From contig NZ_CP100126.1 in the NCBI RefSeq assembly GCF_024168045.1, positions 389,501 through 453,500 on the forward strand: a DNA stretch of 64,000 nucleotides. The letters run 5' to 3'. The DNA is from Dorea longicatena. GTDB taxonomy: Bacteria > Bacillota > Clostridia > Lachnospirales > Lachnospiraceae. Below, piece after piece: positions 54,887 to 63,303 of this stretch; the first letter of the stretch is position 1; each line of letters begins with the position of its first letter. Position numbers and translations under genes: made by a program. The notes below the pieces were generated by a model that saw only the letters and a program-made list of their open reading frames with translations, had not been told where the DNA came from and searched no databases.

Positions 54887-54918
54887 AGCATATAAGGATT
54901 GATTTATATAACCAGAAT

Positions 54919-54954
54919 AAAAGCAAGCCCCGTATTTTTGTGGGGCTTGCTTTT
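54919..54954. terminator. Bidirectional terminator between MMPL and ferredoxin genes
   Basis: AAAAGCAAGCCCC pairs perfectly with GGGGCTTGCTTTT across a 10-base loop, with T-runs on both strands. It serves the convergent MMPL gene and ferredoxin copy 1. Confidence 0.9.
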
Positions 54955-55672
54955 ACTCGATAATTTTCCCGTCGATACTTATCGTTACAACCTGCCATGG
55001 AATGAATTTTCCGCTATTCTGAAGTGCTTTTTTTGCTGCCATCTCAAGACCGCCGCAGCATGGAACTTCCATTCTTACAATTGTCACACTTTGAATATTG
55101 TTATTTTGGATTATCGCAGTCAGTTTTTCACTGTAATCTACCTGATCTAATTTTGGACAGCCGATTAATGTTACTTTATTTTGGATAAAATCCTGATGAA
55201 AGCTTGCGTAAGCATAAGCAGTACAATCGGCTGCGATTAAAAGCTTTGCATCGTTAAAATATGGTGCACTGACTGGAGCCAGTTTAATTTGTACCGGCCA
55301 GTTCTGAAGTTTTGATACTGAATCTGTAGCTGAAGATGGTCCTTCAGACTTTGGTGTTTCTGTTCGTTGGATCTGCATGATTCTAGATCCCGGACAACCG
55401 GTGTGAGGAGGCATTGCCTGTTTTTGAATGGCGTTTTTTTTCTGTGCTTCTTTCACGGCTTCTTCATCATATGCAGGTGCTTCTCTTTCCTCAAATGAAA
55501 TGGCACCGGTAGGACATTCCGGGAGACAATCACCAAGTCCGTCACAGAAATGTTCTCTTACTAATTCTGCTTTTCCGTTAATGATGTCAATGGCTCCTTC
55601 GTGACAGGCAGTTGCACAGGCACCGCATCCATTACACTTTTCTTTATCAATTCGAATAATTTTTCTTATCAT
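54953..55672 (-). CDS. 4Fe-4S ferredoxin-domain protein, copy 1
   Basis: The product has 239 residues. Two 4Fe-4S motifs are at the N-terminus (CNGCGACATACHEGAI and CDGLGDCLPECPTGAI). The remaining 150 residues are a conserved domain with ADCTAYAYASFHQDF, TLIGCPKLDQVDY and EVPCCGGLEMA, so several more cysteines may bind metal. It is nearly identical to copy 2 at 60740, which is cotranscribed with hcp. An electron-transfer role in nitrosative or redox stress is inferred from that. Here no hcp follows. GGAGGATAAAA precedes the ATG. Confidence 0.85.
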   Translation of the reverse strand: MIRKIIRIDKEKCNGCGACATACHEGAIDIINGKAELVREHFCDGLGDCLPECPTGAISFEEREAPAYDEEAVKEAQKKNAIQKQAMPPHTGCPGSRIMQIQRTETPKSEGPSSATDSVSKLQNWPVQIKLAPVSAPYFNDAKLLIAADCTAYAYASFHQDFIQNKVTLIGCPKLDQVDYSEKLTAIIQNNNIQSVTIVRMEVPCCGGLEMAAKKALQNSGKFIPWQVVTISIDGKIIE

Positions 55673-55730
55673 TTTTATCCTCCGTCAATAGTATTTAACT
55701 TTTGTTTCTGCCAGAATTATAGTATGATAA

Positions 55731-55743
55731 ATACAACTTGTAT
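55731..55743. promoter_or_regulatory. Palindrome in the ferredoxin/Crp divergent promoter, copy 1
   Basis: ATACAACTTGTAT is a 6-1-6 palindrome just after a TAGTATGAT -10-like sequence, 28 bases before the regulator start. The second copy keeps the site as ATGCAACTTGTAT (61518-61530). It is a candidate binding site for the adjacent Crp/Fnr regulator. Confidence 0.5.
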
Positions 55744-55770
55744 GTTTGATTTCCAACAGGAGGGAAGATT

Positions 55771-56475
55771 TTGAAAAAATATTTACCGGTTCTAAGAAAC
55801 AGTTCATTTTTTAAAGGTCTTACGGATGAAGAGATATTATCTATCTTGCATTGTGTAGAGGCAACAGCAGTTTCAAAAGAGAGGGATTCCTATATTTTCA
55901 GAGCTGCAGATTCTACAGAAGTAATGGGGCTTGTGGTGTCAGGTTGTGTTCTTGTTATTCAGGAAGACCTGTGGGGACATCGAAATATTTTATCAAAATG
56001 CCATGCCGGCGATTTCTTTGGAGAACCGTATGCAGCAAGCCCGGGGGCTGTTCTGAATATCAGTGTGGTAGCAGATGAGGACTGTGAGATTCTCTTACTG
56101 AATATCCAGAGGCTGTTGGTCACTTGTCCAACTGCATGCGAGCATCATCAGAAGCTGATCCGCAATCTGGTCAGTGTTCTGGCAAATAAGATACTGATCT
56201 TGAACGATAAGATCACACATGTTGGCAAGCGAACGACAAGAGAGAAACTATTGTCATATCTGTCAGCCGAATCCATCAGACATTCATCTTTGTCCTTTGA
56301 CATTCCTTTTGACCGACAGCAGCTGGCAGATTATCTTTGTATTGATCGAGCAGCAATGTCTACAGAAATATCAAAGTTACAAAAAGAAGGCTTTATAAAA
56401 ACAAATCGAAATCATTTTGAATTGACTGTTTCTAAGAATGTGGATTCAAGAATGAAGGGAAGAGCAATATATTAA
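55771..56475 (+). CDS. Crp/Fnr-family transcriptional regulator, copy 1
   Basis: The product has 234 residues and begins at a TTG nine bases after CAGGAGGGA. The cyclic-nucleotide-binding fold is visible (VVSGCVLVIQEDLWGHRNIL and GDFFGEPYAASPGAVLNISV). The C-terminal winged helix has RQQLADYLCIDRAAMSTEIS as recognition helix. Three cysteines in the sensor part could bind heme or Fe-S, but there is no Fnr-type N-terminal Cys cluster. Divergent placement with the ferredoxin gene and the hcp link of copy 2 suggest an HcpR-like response to nitric oxide (inference). Confidence 0.9.
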   Translation: MKKYLPVLRNSSFFKGLTDEEILSILHCVEATAVSKERDSYIFRAADSTEVMGLVVSGCVLVIQEDLWGHRNILSKCHAGDFFGEPYAASPGAVLNISVVADEDCEILLLNIQRLLVTCPTACEHHQKLIRNLVSVLANKILILNDKITHVGKRTTREKLLSYLSAESIRHSSLSFDIPFDRQQLADYLCIDRAAMSTEISKLQKEGFIKTNRNHFELTVSKNVDSRMKGRAIY

Positions 56476-56489
56476 CATCATAAATCAAT

Positions 56490-56517
56490 TTGACAATATG
56501 ATGTTTTGTGGTATAAT
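56490..56517 (+). promoter_or_regulatory. Sigma-A promoter of the que operon
   Basis: TTGACA (56490-56495), a 16-base spacer and TATAAT (56512-56517). Transcription would start near 56524, giving a leader of about 208 bases before queD. Confidence 0.87.
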
Positions 56518-56523
56518 TTTCAT

Positions 56524-56632
56524 GCTGTGAAAACAGCCGACAGTTCATTTGTACCTTCCTGTCGAAAAATAAAACCGGGGCTAATCATGAGGATTTCAGG
56601 CTCTGCGTGCGAAGATACACGCAGAGCTTTTT
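56524..56632 (+). promoter_or_regulatory. queDECF leader with terminator; possible preQ1-type riboswitch
   Basis: The leader has a CGACAG/CTGTCG hairpin (about 56538-56564), then CCGGGGCTAATCATGAGGAT and TTCAGGCTC. A perfect 10-bp terminator stem GCTCTGCGTG/CACGCAGAGC (56600-56627) with five T follows. The GGGGC..AGGATTTCAGGCTC part reminds me of the conserved segment of preQ1-III riboswitches, and its GGCTC is shared with the terminator base. It does not fit preQ1-I. Given the genes downstream, control by preQ1 or a related base is expected. The class is unproven. Confidence 0.6.
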
Positions 56633-56731
56633 GTATATTAGATATGGATTTTCTGATATATAAAAACTGCTCCATTTAGGATGCATAGCTCTTAACAGGT
56701 ACATACATTTCACATATAGGAGAGTTGAAAT

Positions 56732-57154
56732 ATGTATTATTTACAAACAAAAGCCAGTTTTGATGCAGCACATTTTCTATGGAAATACGAAGGAAAATGT
56801 AGAAACATCCACGGACATCGTTGGAATGTTGTTGCAAAAATCAAGAGTCAGGAGTTGGAACGAGAAGGACAGACACGAGGAATGGTAGTGGATTTTGGTA
56901 ATCTGAAAAACGACCTGAAAGTATTTTGTGATTACTTTGACCATAGTCTGATTTACGAGACAGGATCTCTGAAAGCAGAAACGGTAGCTGCACTTCAGAA
57001 GGAAGAGTTTCATTTGGAAGAAGTCTCTTTTCGTCCGACAGCAGAAAATTTCGCATATTATTTCTACAAAAAATTGACGGATTCAGGGTATGGAGTTCAT
57101 TGTGTGGAAGTATATGAGACGCCTGATAATTGTGCAGTTTATGAGGAAGAGTAG
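56732..57154 (+). CDS. queD: 6-carboxytetrahydropterin synthase QueD
   Basis: The product has 140 residues. The zinc-site and catalytic motif is FDAAHFLWKYEGKCRNIHGH, with the Cys and the His residues of the PTPS fold, plus VDFGNLKNDLKVFCDYFDHS. It converts dihydroneopterin triphosphate to 6-carboxytetrahydropterin, the second step to queuosine. GGAGAGTTGAAAT precedes the ATG. It is the first gene of the tight que operon and the next gene starts at its stop. Confidence 0.95.
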   Translation: MYYLQTKASFDAAHFLWKYEGKCRNIHGHRWNVVAKIKSQELEREGQTRGMVVDFGNLKNDLKVFCDYFDHSLIYETGSLKAETVAALQKEEFHLEEVSFRPTAENFAYYFYKKLTDSGYGVHCVEVYETPDNCAVYEEE

Positions 57155-57805
57155 ATGAAGGTAGCAGAAAAATTTACCAGTATTAATGGGGAAGGCACGC
57201 GCGCAGGAGAACTTGCAGTATTTGTTCGTTTTAAAGGGTGTAACCTGCGATGCAGTTATTGTGATACTCTGTGGGCTAATGAACCTGAGTGCCCATATAA
57301 CGAGGAAACCCCAGAAGAAATATTAAATTATGTTCTTGGAACTGGAATTCATAATGTGACACTGACAGGAGGAGAACCGCTGCTGCAAAAAGACATCAGG
57401 AATTTAATCCATCTTCTTTTACAAGCGGGGCTGCAAGTTGAAGTTGAGACGAATGGAGCAGTCGCTTTGGCAGCATTTTGTGAAGAACGTCCGGTATTTA
57501 CAATGGACTATAAGTTACCATCAAGCGGGTGCGAAGAACATATGATAACAGAGAACATGAAACTGCTTGAAAAGAATGATACTGTAAAATTTGTATCTGG
57601 CAGTCAGGAAGATTTATTGAAAGCATTGGAATTGATTCGGACTTACGATCTGACAAATAGATGTCATGTTTATCTTAGCCCTGTTTTTGGAGCAATAGAA
57701 CCGATGCAAATAGTAGAATTTATGTTGAAACATCGGTTGAATGGTGTACGGTTGCAGATACAGATGCATAAAGTAATCTGGGATCCCGATGAACGGGGAG
57801 TATAA
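57155..57805 (+). CDS. queE: 7-carboxy-7-deazaguanine synthase QueE (radical SAM)
   Basis: The product has 216 residues. The cluster motif CNLRCSYC (C29, C33, C36) is a normal CxxxCxxC, and FVRFKGCNLRCSYCDT with LTGGEPLLQ is diagnostic. It rearranges carboxytetrahydropterin to CDG with SAM and Mg2+. It starts one base after queD. Confidence 0.95.
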   Translation: MKVAEKFTSINGEGTRAGELAVFVRFKGCNLRCSYCDTLWANEPECPYNEETPEEILNYVLGTGIHNVTLTGGEPLLQKDIRNLIHLLLQAGLQVEVETNGAVALAAFCEERPVFTMDYKLPSSGCEEHMITENMKLLEKNDTVKFVSGSQEDLLKALELIRTYDLTNRCHVYLSPVFGAIEPMQIVEFMLKHRLNGVRLQIQMHKVIWDPDERGV

Positions 57806-57824
57806 ATAGTGAGAGGTGATAGAG

Positions 57825-58508
57825 ATGAAAGCATTAGTTCTTTTTAGTGGAGGAATTGATTCAACAACGGCATTGGGACTGGCAATCAAAAAGTATGGGA
57901 AAGACCAGGTCATTGCTCTTTCGGTTTCCTATGGACAAAAGCATGATAAAGAGATTAAAGCTGCAATAGCAGTTGCCCGATATTATGGCGTGGAGCATTT
58001 GTTTCTGGATTTAAGTAAGATATTTCAATATAGTAACTGTTCACTGCTTCAACAGTCTACAGAAGACATTCCGGAGGAGAGTTACGCAGAACAGATTTCA
58101 AAAACAAATGGCGATAAACCAGTAAGCACATATGTACCGTTCCGAAACGGATTATTTCTTTCTTCGGCGGCAAGTATTGCACTGAGCAAAGACTGCGAAG
58201 TAATTTATTATGGAGCTCATGCAGATGATTCTGCAGGTTTTGCATATCCGGATTGCTCACCGGTATTCAATCAGGCTATGAATGAAGCAATATGGGAAGG
58301 TTCCGGACATCAGCTTAAAATAGAAGCACCTTTTGTTAATGTATCCAAAGCCGAAGTGGTAAGGATTGGATTAGAACTGGGAGTTCCTTACGAGTTGACC
58401 TGGTCCTGTTACGAAGGTGGAGAGAAGCCTTGCGGAAAATGTGGAACATGCATTGATCGTGCAGCGGCATTTCAGGCAAATCAAATGGAAGATCCGGCGT
58501 TGAGATAG
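57825..58508 (+). CDS. queC: 7-cyano-7-deazaguanine synthase QueC
   Basis: The product has 227 residues from the ATG at 57825, after AGAGGTGATAG; a GTG nine bases upstream is less well placed. The PP-loop ATPase motif [13 protein letters not shown] is at the N-terminus, and [15 protein letters not shown] is the C-terminal zinc site. It converts CDG to preQ0 with ATP and ammonia. It lies 19 bases after queE. Confidence 0.96.
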   Translation: MKALVLFSGGIDSTTALGLAIKKYGKDQVIALSVSYGQKHDKEIKAAIAVARYYGVEHLFLDLSKIFQYSNCSLLQQSTEDIPEESYAEQISKTNGDKPVSTYVPFRNGLFLSSAASIALSKDCEVIYYGAHADDSAGFAYPDCSPVFNQAMNEAIWEGSGHQLKIEAPFVNVSKAEVVRIGLELGVPYELTWSCYEGGEKPCGKCGTCIDRAAAFQANQMEDPALR

Positions 58509-58519
58509 AGGAGGAAGAG

Positions 58520-59002
58520 ATGAGAGAAAAAGAAAATTTAACACTATTGGGAAATCAGCAAACAGAGTACAGTATGGATTATAATCCATCCGTATTAGAG
58601 GCATTTCAAAATAAACATCCTGAAAATGATTATTTTGTCAAGTTTAACTGCCCTGAATTTACAAGCCTGTGTCCGATTACCGGACAGCCGGACTTTGCAA
58701 CGATCACGATTTCGTATGTTCCGGATGAACGGCTTGTGGAGAGCAAATCCTTAAAATTATATTTGTTCTCATTTAGAAATCATGGAGATTTTCACGAAGA
58801 TGTGATCAATATAATTATGAAAGATCTGGTCAAGCTTCTTGAACCGAAATATATAGAAGTCTGGGGGAAATTTCTTCCTAGAGGAGGATTGTCCATTGAT
58901 CCGTATTGTAATTACGGAAAGCCGGGGACAGATTGGGAGCAGGTTGCCTGGAATCGTATGAGTAATCATGATATGTTTCCGGAGAGGGTTGATAATCGGT
59001 GA
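58520..59002 (+). CDS. queF: NADPH-dependent preQ0 reductase QueF
   Basis: The product has 160 residues. The nucleophile C51 and D58 are in [17 protein letters not shown], and the QueF motif [20 protein letters not shown] follows. It reduces preQ0 to preQ1 (unimodular type). The operon therefore makes preQ1 from dihydroneopterin triphosphate; queA, queG and tgt are not seen here. GGAGGAAGAG precedes the ATG. Confidence 0.96.
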   Translation: MREKENLTLLGNQQTEYSMDYNPSVLEAFQNKHPENDYFVKFNCPEFTSLCPITGQPDFATITISYVPDERLVESKSLKLYLFSFRNHGDFHEDVINIIMKDLVKLLEPKYIEVWGKFLPRGGLSIDPYCNYGKPGTDWEQVAWNRMSNHDMFPERVDNR

Positions 59003-59053
59003 GAGTTGTTATAATAAAGGAACATAGGTTTTGCAGAGAAGAATCTGATCATA

Positions 59054-59089
59054 AAGCCGATGCAGGATTTTTGAATCCTGTATCGGCTT
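59054..59089. terminator. Hairpin between convergent queF and hcp
   Basis: A 16-bp stem (AAGCCGATGCAGGATT against 59074-59089, one G-U) with a 4-base loop. T-runs are poor on both sides, though TTTATG follows on the minus strand. It probably terminates both transcripts. Confidence 0.65.
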
Positions 59090-59117
59090 CGGAGATTCCA
59101 TAGAGATTTAAAGAAAT

Positions 59118-60722
59118 TTATTTGTTATAATTCATCAGCGTTTTGATGTCTTCTTCCGGCGTGGTGATAGGTGCTATACCGTAATTTTCTACCAGAAAAT
59201 TCAAAATATTAGGAGACAAAAATGCCGGAAGAGAAGGACCAAGACGAATGTTCTTGATACCCAGGTGTAAAAGTGTTAACAGGATGCAGACGGCCTTCTG
59301 TTCGTACCAGGAGAGAACGAAGGAAAGAGGAAGTTCATTTACGGAGCATCCAAATGCATCTGCAAGTGCTACAGCAACCTGAATCGCACCATAAGCATCA
59401 TTACACTGCCCCATATCCATTAGTCGTGGCAGACCACCGATTTCTCCAAGATCGAGATCGTTGAAACGGAATTTTCCGCATGCCAGAGTAAGGACAATAC
59501 TGTCAGAAGGTGTCTGTTTTACAAATTCTGTGTAATAGTTTCGTCCAGGTTTAGCACCATCACAGCCGGCAACCAGAAAGAAATGACGGATTGCACCTGA
59601 TTTTACTGCTTCAATTACAGTGTTTGCATGGGACAGGATGGCTGCATGACCAAAACCGGTTGTCACTTTTGTACCGCCATTGATGCCGGTGAGTACCTGA
59701 TCTTCCTTGTAACCACCAAGTTCCAGCGCTTTTTCAATAACCGGCGTAAAATCTTTCTTCTCATCAATATGAACAGCACCGGGGAAGGCAACCATTTCTG
59801 TTGTAAATACTCTGTCAGCATAACTGCTTTTTGGCGGCATCAGACAGTTGGTGGTGTAGAGAATCGGAGCTGGAAGATGATCAAACTCTTTTTGCTGATT
59901 CTGCCATGCGGTTCCAAAATTCCCTTTTAAGTGTGAGAATTTTTTTAAGAGTGGATAGGCATGGGCAGGGAGCATTTCACCATGAGTATAGATGTTGATT
60001 CCCTTGCCCTCTGTTTGTTCAAGTAAAATCTGCAGGTCTTTCAAATCATGTCCGGTTACAACAATAAATGGTCCCTTTTCTATTGTAAGTGTAACATTGG
60101 TTGGTTCTGGTGTCCCATAGGTTTCTGTATTTGCCTTATCAAGAAGTGCCATACACTTCAGGTTGATTTCTCCTACTTTTAGTACTGTAGGAAGCAGTGC
60201 ATCTGCACTTTCTTCATAACCAATCTTAAATAATGCTTCACAGAAGAAGCGATTCACTTCAGTATCTTCATAATTCAGAACATTTGCATGATAGGCATAG
60301 GCAGCCATTCCACGAATTCCGAAAAGAATAAGAGATTTCAAAGAGCGTATATCTTCATTGGCATTCCACAGCTGTTGCATATCGTATTCGCCTGTTTTAC
60401 CGCAAGGTGACTGACCTTTGCTGCAGTCAGGAACCAGTCTTTCTTTTTCAGCTCGGACTTTTTGTATCATGTTTTCAATTGAGGCATCGTCAAAATTTAC
60501 ATTTGTAACTGTGGTAAACAGTCCTTCAATTATGACCTGTCCGGTTCTTTTGGAAATAGCTGTTGTACTATCGACAGCTCTTGCAAGACCAATCAAGGCA
60601 CCTGTCAGTTCATCCTGTAATCTGGCTGTATCTGCCTTTTTTCCACAGACACCGGCATTTCCTGTACATCCGGCGCATCCGACGGTCTGCTCACACTGAA
60701 AGCAAAACATTTTCTTATCCAT
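59118..60722 (-). CDS. hcp: Hybrid cluster protein (hydroxylamine/NO reductase)
   Basis: The product has 534 residues. The N-terminal Cys set is CFQCEQTVGCAGCTGNAGVCG (C7, C10, C16, C19, C26), which holds the proximal cluster. The hybrid-cluster ligands include TNCLMPPKSSYADRVF, AGCDGAKPGRNYYTEF and LACGKFRFND. Hcp reduces NO or hydroxylamine and is made under nitrosative stress in anaerobes. It follows ferredoxin copy 2 by 17 bases on the minus strand, with GGAGAA before the ATG, so the ferredoxin is a likely electron donor. Confidence 0.95.
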   Translation of the reverse strand: MDKKMFCFQCEQTVGCAGCTGNAGVCGKKADTARLQDELTGALIGLARAVDSTTAISKRTGQVIIEGLFTTVTNVNFDDASIENMIQKVRAEKERLVPDCSKGQSPCGKTGEYDMQQLWNANEDIRSLKSLILFGIRGMAAYAYHANVLNYEDTEVNRFFCEALFKIGYEESADALLPTVLKVGEINLKCMALLDKANTETYGTPEPTNVTLTIEKGPFIVVTGHDLKDLQILLEQTEGKGINIYTHGEMLPAHAYPLLKKFSHLKGNFGTAWQNQQKEFDHLPAPILYTTNCLMPPKSSYADRVFTTEMVAFPGAVHIDEKKDFTPVIEKALELGGYKEDQVLTGINGGTKVTTGFGHAAILSHANTVIEAVKSGAIRHFFLVAGCDGAKPGRNYYTEFVKQTPSDSIVLTLACGKFRFNDLDLGEIGGLPRLMDMGQCNDAYGAIQVAVALADAFGCSVNELPLSFVLSWYEQKAVCILLTLLHLGIKNIRLGPSLPAFLSPNILNFLVENYGIAPITTPEEDIKTLMNYNK

Positions 60723-60739
60723 TATTATATTCTCCTTTT

Positions 60740-61459
60740 TTATTCTATAATTTTTCCATCAATACTTATCGTTATAACCTGCCATGGTAAGAATTTTCCA
60801 CTATCCTGAAGCGCCTTTTTTGCTGCCATTTCCAGACCACCACAGCAAGGAACTTCCATTCTTACAATTGTTACACTTTGAATGTTGTTATTTTGAATAA
60901 TTGCAGTCAATTTCTCACTATAATCTACCTGATCTAATTTAGGACAGCCGATTAATGTTACCTTATTCCGAATAAAATCCTGATGAAAGCTTGCATATGC
61001 ATAAGCAGTACAATCGGCTGCGATTAATAGTTTTGCGCCGTTAAAATATGGTGCACTTACAGGTGCCAGTTTAATCTGTACTGGCCAGTTCTGAAGTTTT
61101 GATAGCTGCTCTACGCTTGGAGTTGATTTTATGGTTTCAGGTGTTTCGGATCGCTGAATCTGCATACTTCTAGAACCAGGACAGCCGGTGTGTGTAGACA
61201 TTGCCTGATTTTTGGCAAATACTTTTTTCTGCGCTTCTTTTACGGCTTCTTCATCATATGCAGGAGCCTCTCTTTCTTCAAAAGAAATGGCACCTGTAGG
61301 ACATTCCGGGAGACAATCGCCAAGCCCGTCACAGAAATGTTCTCTTACCAATTCTGCTTTTCCGTTAATGATGTCAATGGCACCTTCATGACAGGCATCT
61401 GCACAGGCACCGCATCCATTACATTTTTCTTTATCAATTCGAATAATCTTTCTTATCAT
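60740..61459 (-). CDS. 4Fe-4S ferredoxin-domain protein, copy 2 (hcp operon)
   Basis: The product has 239 residues from the ATG at 61459, after GACGGAGGGTAAAA; upstream in-frame ATGs have no such site. It is nearly identical to the protein of copy 1 apart from a linker near residues 80-115. The two ferredoxin motifs and the EVPCCGGLEMA part are conserved. It leads an operon with hcp, and is divergent from a Crp/Fnr gene. A specific Hcp reductase partner is the best guess. Confidence 0.87.
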   Translation of the reverse strand: MIRKIIRIDKEKCNGCGACADACHEGAIDIINGKAELVREHFCDGLGDCLPECPTGAISFEEREAPAYDEEAVKEAQKKVFAKNQAMSTHTGCPGSRSMQIQRSETPETIKSTPSVEQLSKLQNWPVQIKLAPVSAPYFNGAKLLIAADCTAYAYASFHQDFIRNKVTLIGCPKLDQVDYSEKLTAIIQNNNIQSVTIVRMEVPCCGGLEMAAKKALQDSGKFLPWQVITISIDGKIIE

Positions 61460-61517
61460 TTTTACCCTCCGTCTATAGCATAAAATTTTTATTTCTGTTA
61501 GAATCATAGTATAACAA

Positions 61518-61530
61518 ATGCAACTTGTAT
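61518..61530. promoter_or_regulatory. Palindrome-like site in the ferredoxin/Crp divergent promoter, copy 2
   Basis: ATGCAACTTGTAT keeps all but one base of the palindrome in copy 1. Preservation in both copies supports a binding site for the Crp/Fnr regulators. Confidence 0.45.
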
Positions 61531-61557
61531 GTTTGATTTCCAACAGGAGGAACAATT

Positions 61558-62250
61558 TTGAAAAAATTTTTACCCATTTTAAGGAACAGTCCTTTCTTTA
61601 AAGGTCTTACTGATGACGAGATATTATCCATATTGCACTGTGTAGAGGCAACAACAGTTTCAAAAGAGAGAGATTCTTATATTTTCAGAGCAGCAGATTC
61701 TACAGAAGTAATGGGACTTGTGGTGTCAGGCTGTGTTCTTGTTATCCAGGAAGACCTTTGGGGGCATCGAAATATTTTATCAAAATGTCATGCCGGTGAT
61801 TTTTTCGGAGAACCATATGCGGCAAGTCCGGGTGCTGTTTTGAATATCAGTGTGGTAGCAGATGAGGACTGTGAAATTATTTTCCTAAATGTCCAGAAGC
61901 TTCTGATTACTTGTCCAACTGCATGCGAGCATCATCAGAAGTTGATTCGTAACCTGGTCAGTGTCCTGGCAAATAAGATACTGATCTTGAACGATAAGAT
62001 CACACATGTTGGCAAGCGAACGACAAGAGATAAACTATTGTCATATCTGTCAGCCGAATCAATCAGACATTCATCTTTATCCTTTGATATTCCTTTTGAC
62101 CGGCAGCAGTTAGCAGATTATCTTTGTATTGACCGTGCAGCAATGTCTACGGAGATATCAAAGTTACAAAAAGAAGGTTTTATAAAAACAAATCGAAAGC
62201 ATTTTGAATTAATGGTTTCTAATGATGTGGATTCAACAAGGAAAATGTGA
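61558..62250 (+). CDS. Crp/Fnr-family transcriptional regulator, copy 2
   Basis: The product has 230 residues and starts with TTG ten bases after CAGGAGGAAC. It is almost identical to copy 1, and the DNA-binding helix RQQLADYLCIDRAAMSTEIS is unchanged, so both should bind the same sites. Differences are clustered at both ends. The C-terminus is four residues shorter. It is divergent from ferredoxin 2-hcp, which it probably controls. Confidence 0.9.
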   Translation: MKKFLPILRNSPFFKGLTDDEILSILHCVEATTVSKERDSYIFRAADSTEVMGLVVSGCVLVIQEDLWGHRNILSKCHAGDFFGEPYAASPGAVLNISVVADEDCEIIFLNVQKLLITCPTACEHHQKLIRNLVSVLANKILILNDKITHVGKRTTRDKLLSYLSAESIRHSSLSFDIPFDRQQLADYLCIDRAAMSTEISKLQKEGFIKTNRKHFELMVSNDVDSTRKM

Positions 62251-62325
62251 TGTATATCAAGGGAAATATAGGATTAATTTGAGAATTATTATTTTGCAGA
62301 AGAATGAGAATGGATGGAGGTAAAA

Positions 62326-62805
62326 ATGATTATCAGAAAAGCGAAAGAAAAAGATATTCCGAGAATTTTAGAGTTATTAGAGCAAGTGTTACAAATTCAT
62401 GCAGATATAAGGCCTGATATTTTTATTCCGGGCACGACCAAATATACGATAGACGAATTGAGAGAGCTTTTGAAACATAAAGAAAAGCCAATATATGTTG
62501 CGGTGGATGAGGATGATGTTTGTGTAGGGTATGCATTTTGTCAATTACAAGAGCAGCCTTTTTCAAACAACATGGTTCCGTTTAAGACGTTTTTTATTGA
62601 TGATCTTTGTGTCAGTCAAGAGGTTCGAGGTCAGCATGTTGGCGAAAGTCTGTTTGAATATGTAAAAAATGAAGCGAAACAGATAGGGTGCTATGAAGTG
62701 ACATTGAATGTATGGGCGGGAAATACTTCAGCAGAGAAATTTTATGAAAAAATGGGAATGCGAACGAAAGAAAGACAAATGGAATATATATTGGTAGAAA
62801 AATAA
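62326..62805 (+). CDS. GNAT-family N-acetyltransferase
   Basis: The product has 159 residues from the ATG at 62326, after GGATGGAGGTAAAA. IIRKAKEKDIPRILELLEQV is the N-terminal GNAT strand-helix. FIDDLCVSQEVRGQHVGESL is the acetyl-CoA loop (Q/RxxGxG/A variant RGQHVG). NVWAGNTSAEKFYEKMGMRT is the C-terminal part. The substrate is unknown. Confidence 0.9.
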   Translation: MIIRKAKEKDIPRILELLEQVLQIHADIRPDIFIPGTTKYTIDELRELLKHKEKPIYVAVDEDDVCVGYAFCQLQEQPFSNNMVPFKTFFIDDLCVSQEVRGQHVGESLFEYVKNEAKQIGCYEVTLNVWAGNTSAEKFYEKMGMRTKERQMEYILVEK

Positions 62806-62857
62806 TATGCAGAAATAGAAAACATGGAAATAAGACTATTACGATATTTTTTCGAAT

Positions 62858-63164
62858 GATCATATACAAACGCTGCAGATTCTTGCTGACGCAGCAAAAT
62901 ATGATGTGGCATGTACATCAAGCGGGCTGCTTTTACTCCGGAAGAAATCTGTGACTTAACAGTAGAGTTTTATAAGTGTAATTATATCGAGGGTCTGTTT
63001 TTGAGTTCCGGAATCTTAAAGAATCCGACTTATACGATTGAGAAGATGTGCGAGACGTTATTGCTGCTTCGGACGAGCTGATTGCATCAGCAGGATATCT
63101 TGCAGATCGTATCAGTGTTAATCTTGAACCGGTAAGTGATGAAGAATATAGAAAACTAAAATAG
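62858..63164 (+). pseudogene. Decayed putative DNA modification/repair radical SAM protein
   Basis: Fragments read DHIQTLQILADAAKYDVACT then SSG, a jump, AAFTPEEICDLTVEFYKCNY, IEGLFLSSGILKNPTYTIEK, and after another shift SDELIASAGYLADRISVNLE and KLK with a stop at 63164. These match, in order, a radical SAM family annotated 'putative DNA modification/repair' that is often paired with a uracil-DNA glycosylase-like gene. About 65 residues, including the cluster cysteines, and the C-terminal half are gone. It is non-functional. Confidence 0.75.
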
Positions 63165-63303
63165 GACCAGAAATGGCAAAGTGCTTCTGCCATGAATTAG
63201 AATATTTAGACGGAGAAATATTTTTAGACAAAGCTGTTGAATAAATAACGCTTTGATAGTATCAATAGAAGGCTGCATTGATTAGTAAAACAAGGAGATT
63301 TTT
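63165..63303. other. 139-bp region before the P-loop kinase
   Basis: Low-complexity AT-rich DNA, possibly more debris of the decayed gene. ACAAGGAG before 63304 is the ribosome site of the next gene. Nothing else is recognisable. Confidence 0.4.

Noticed and set aside
56524..56632. preQ1-I riboswitch before queD
   Set aside because: The short hairpin with A-rich tail that defines preQ1-I is absent; a different class or unknown leader is more likely.
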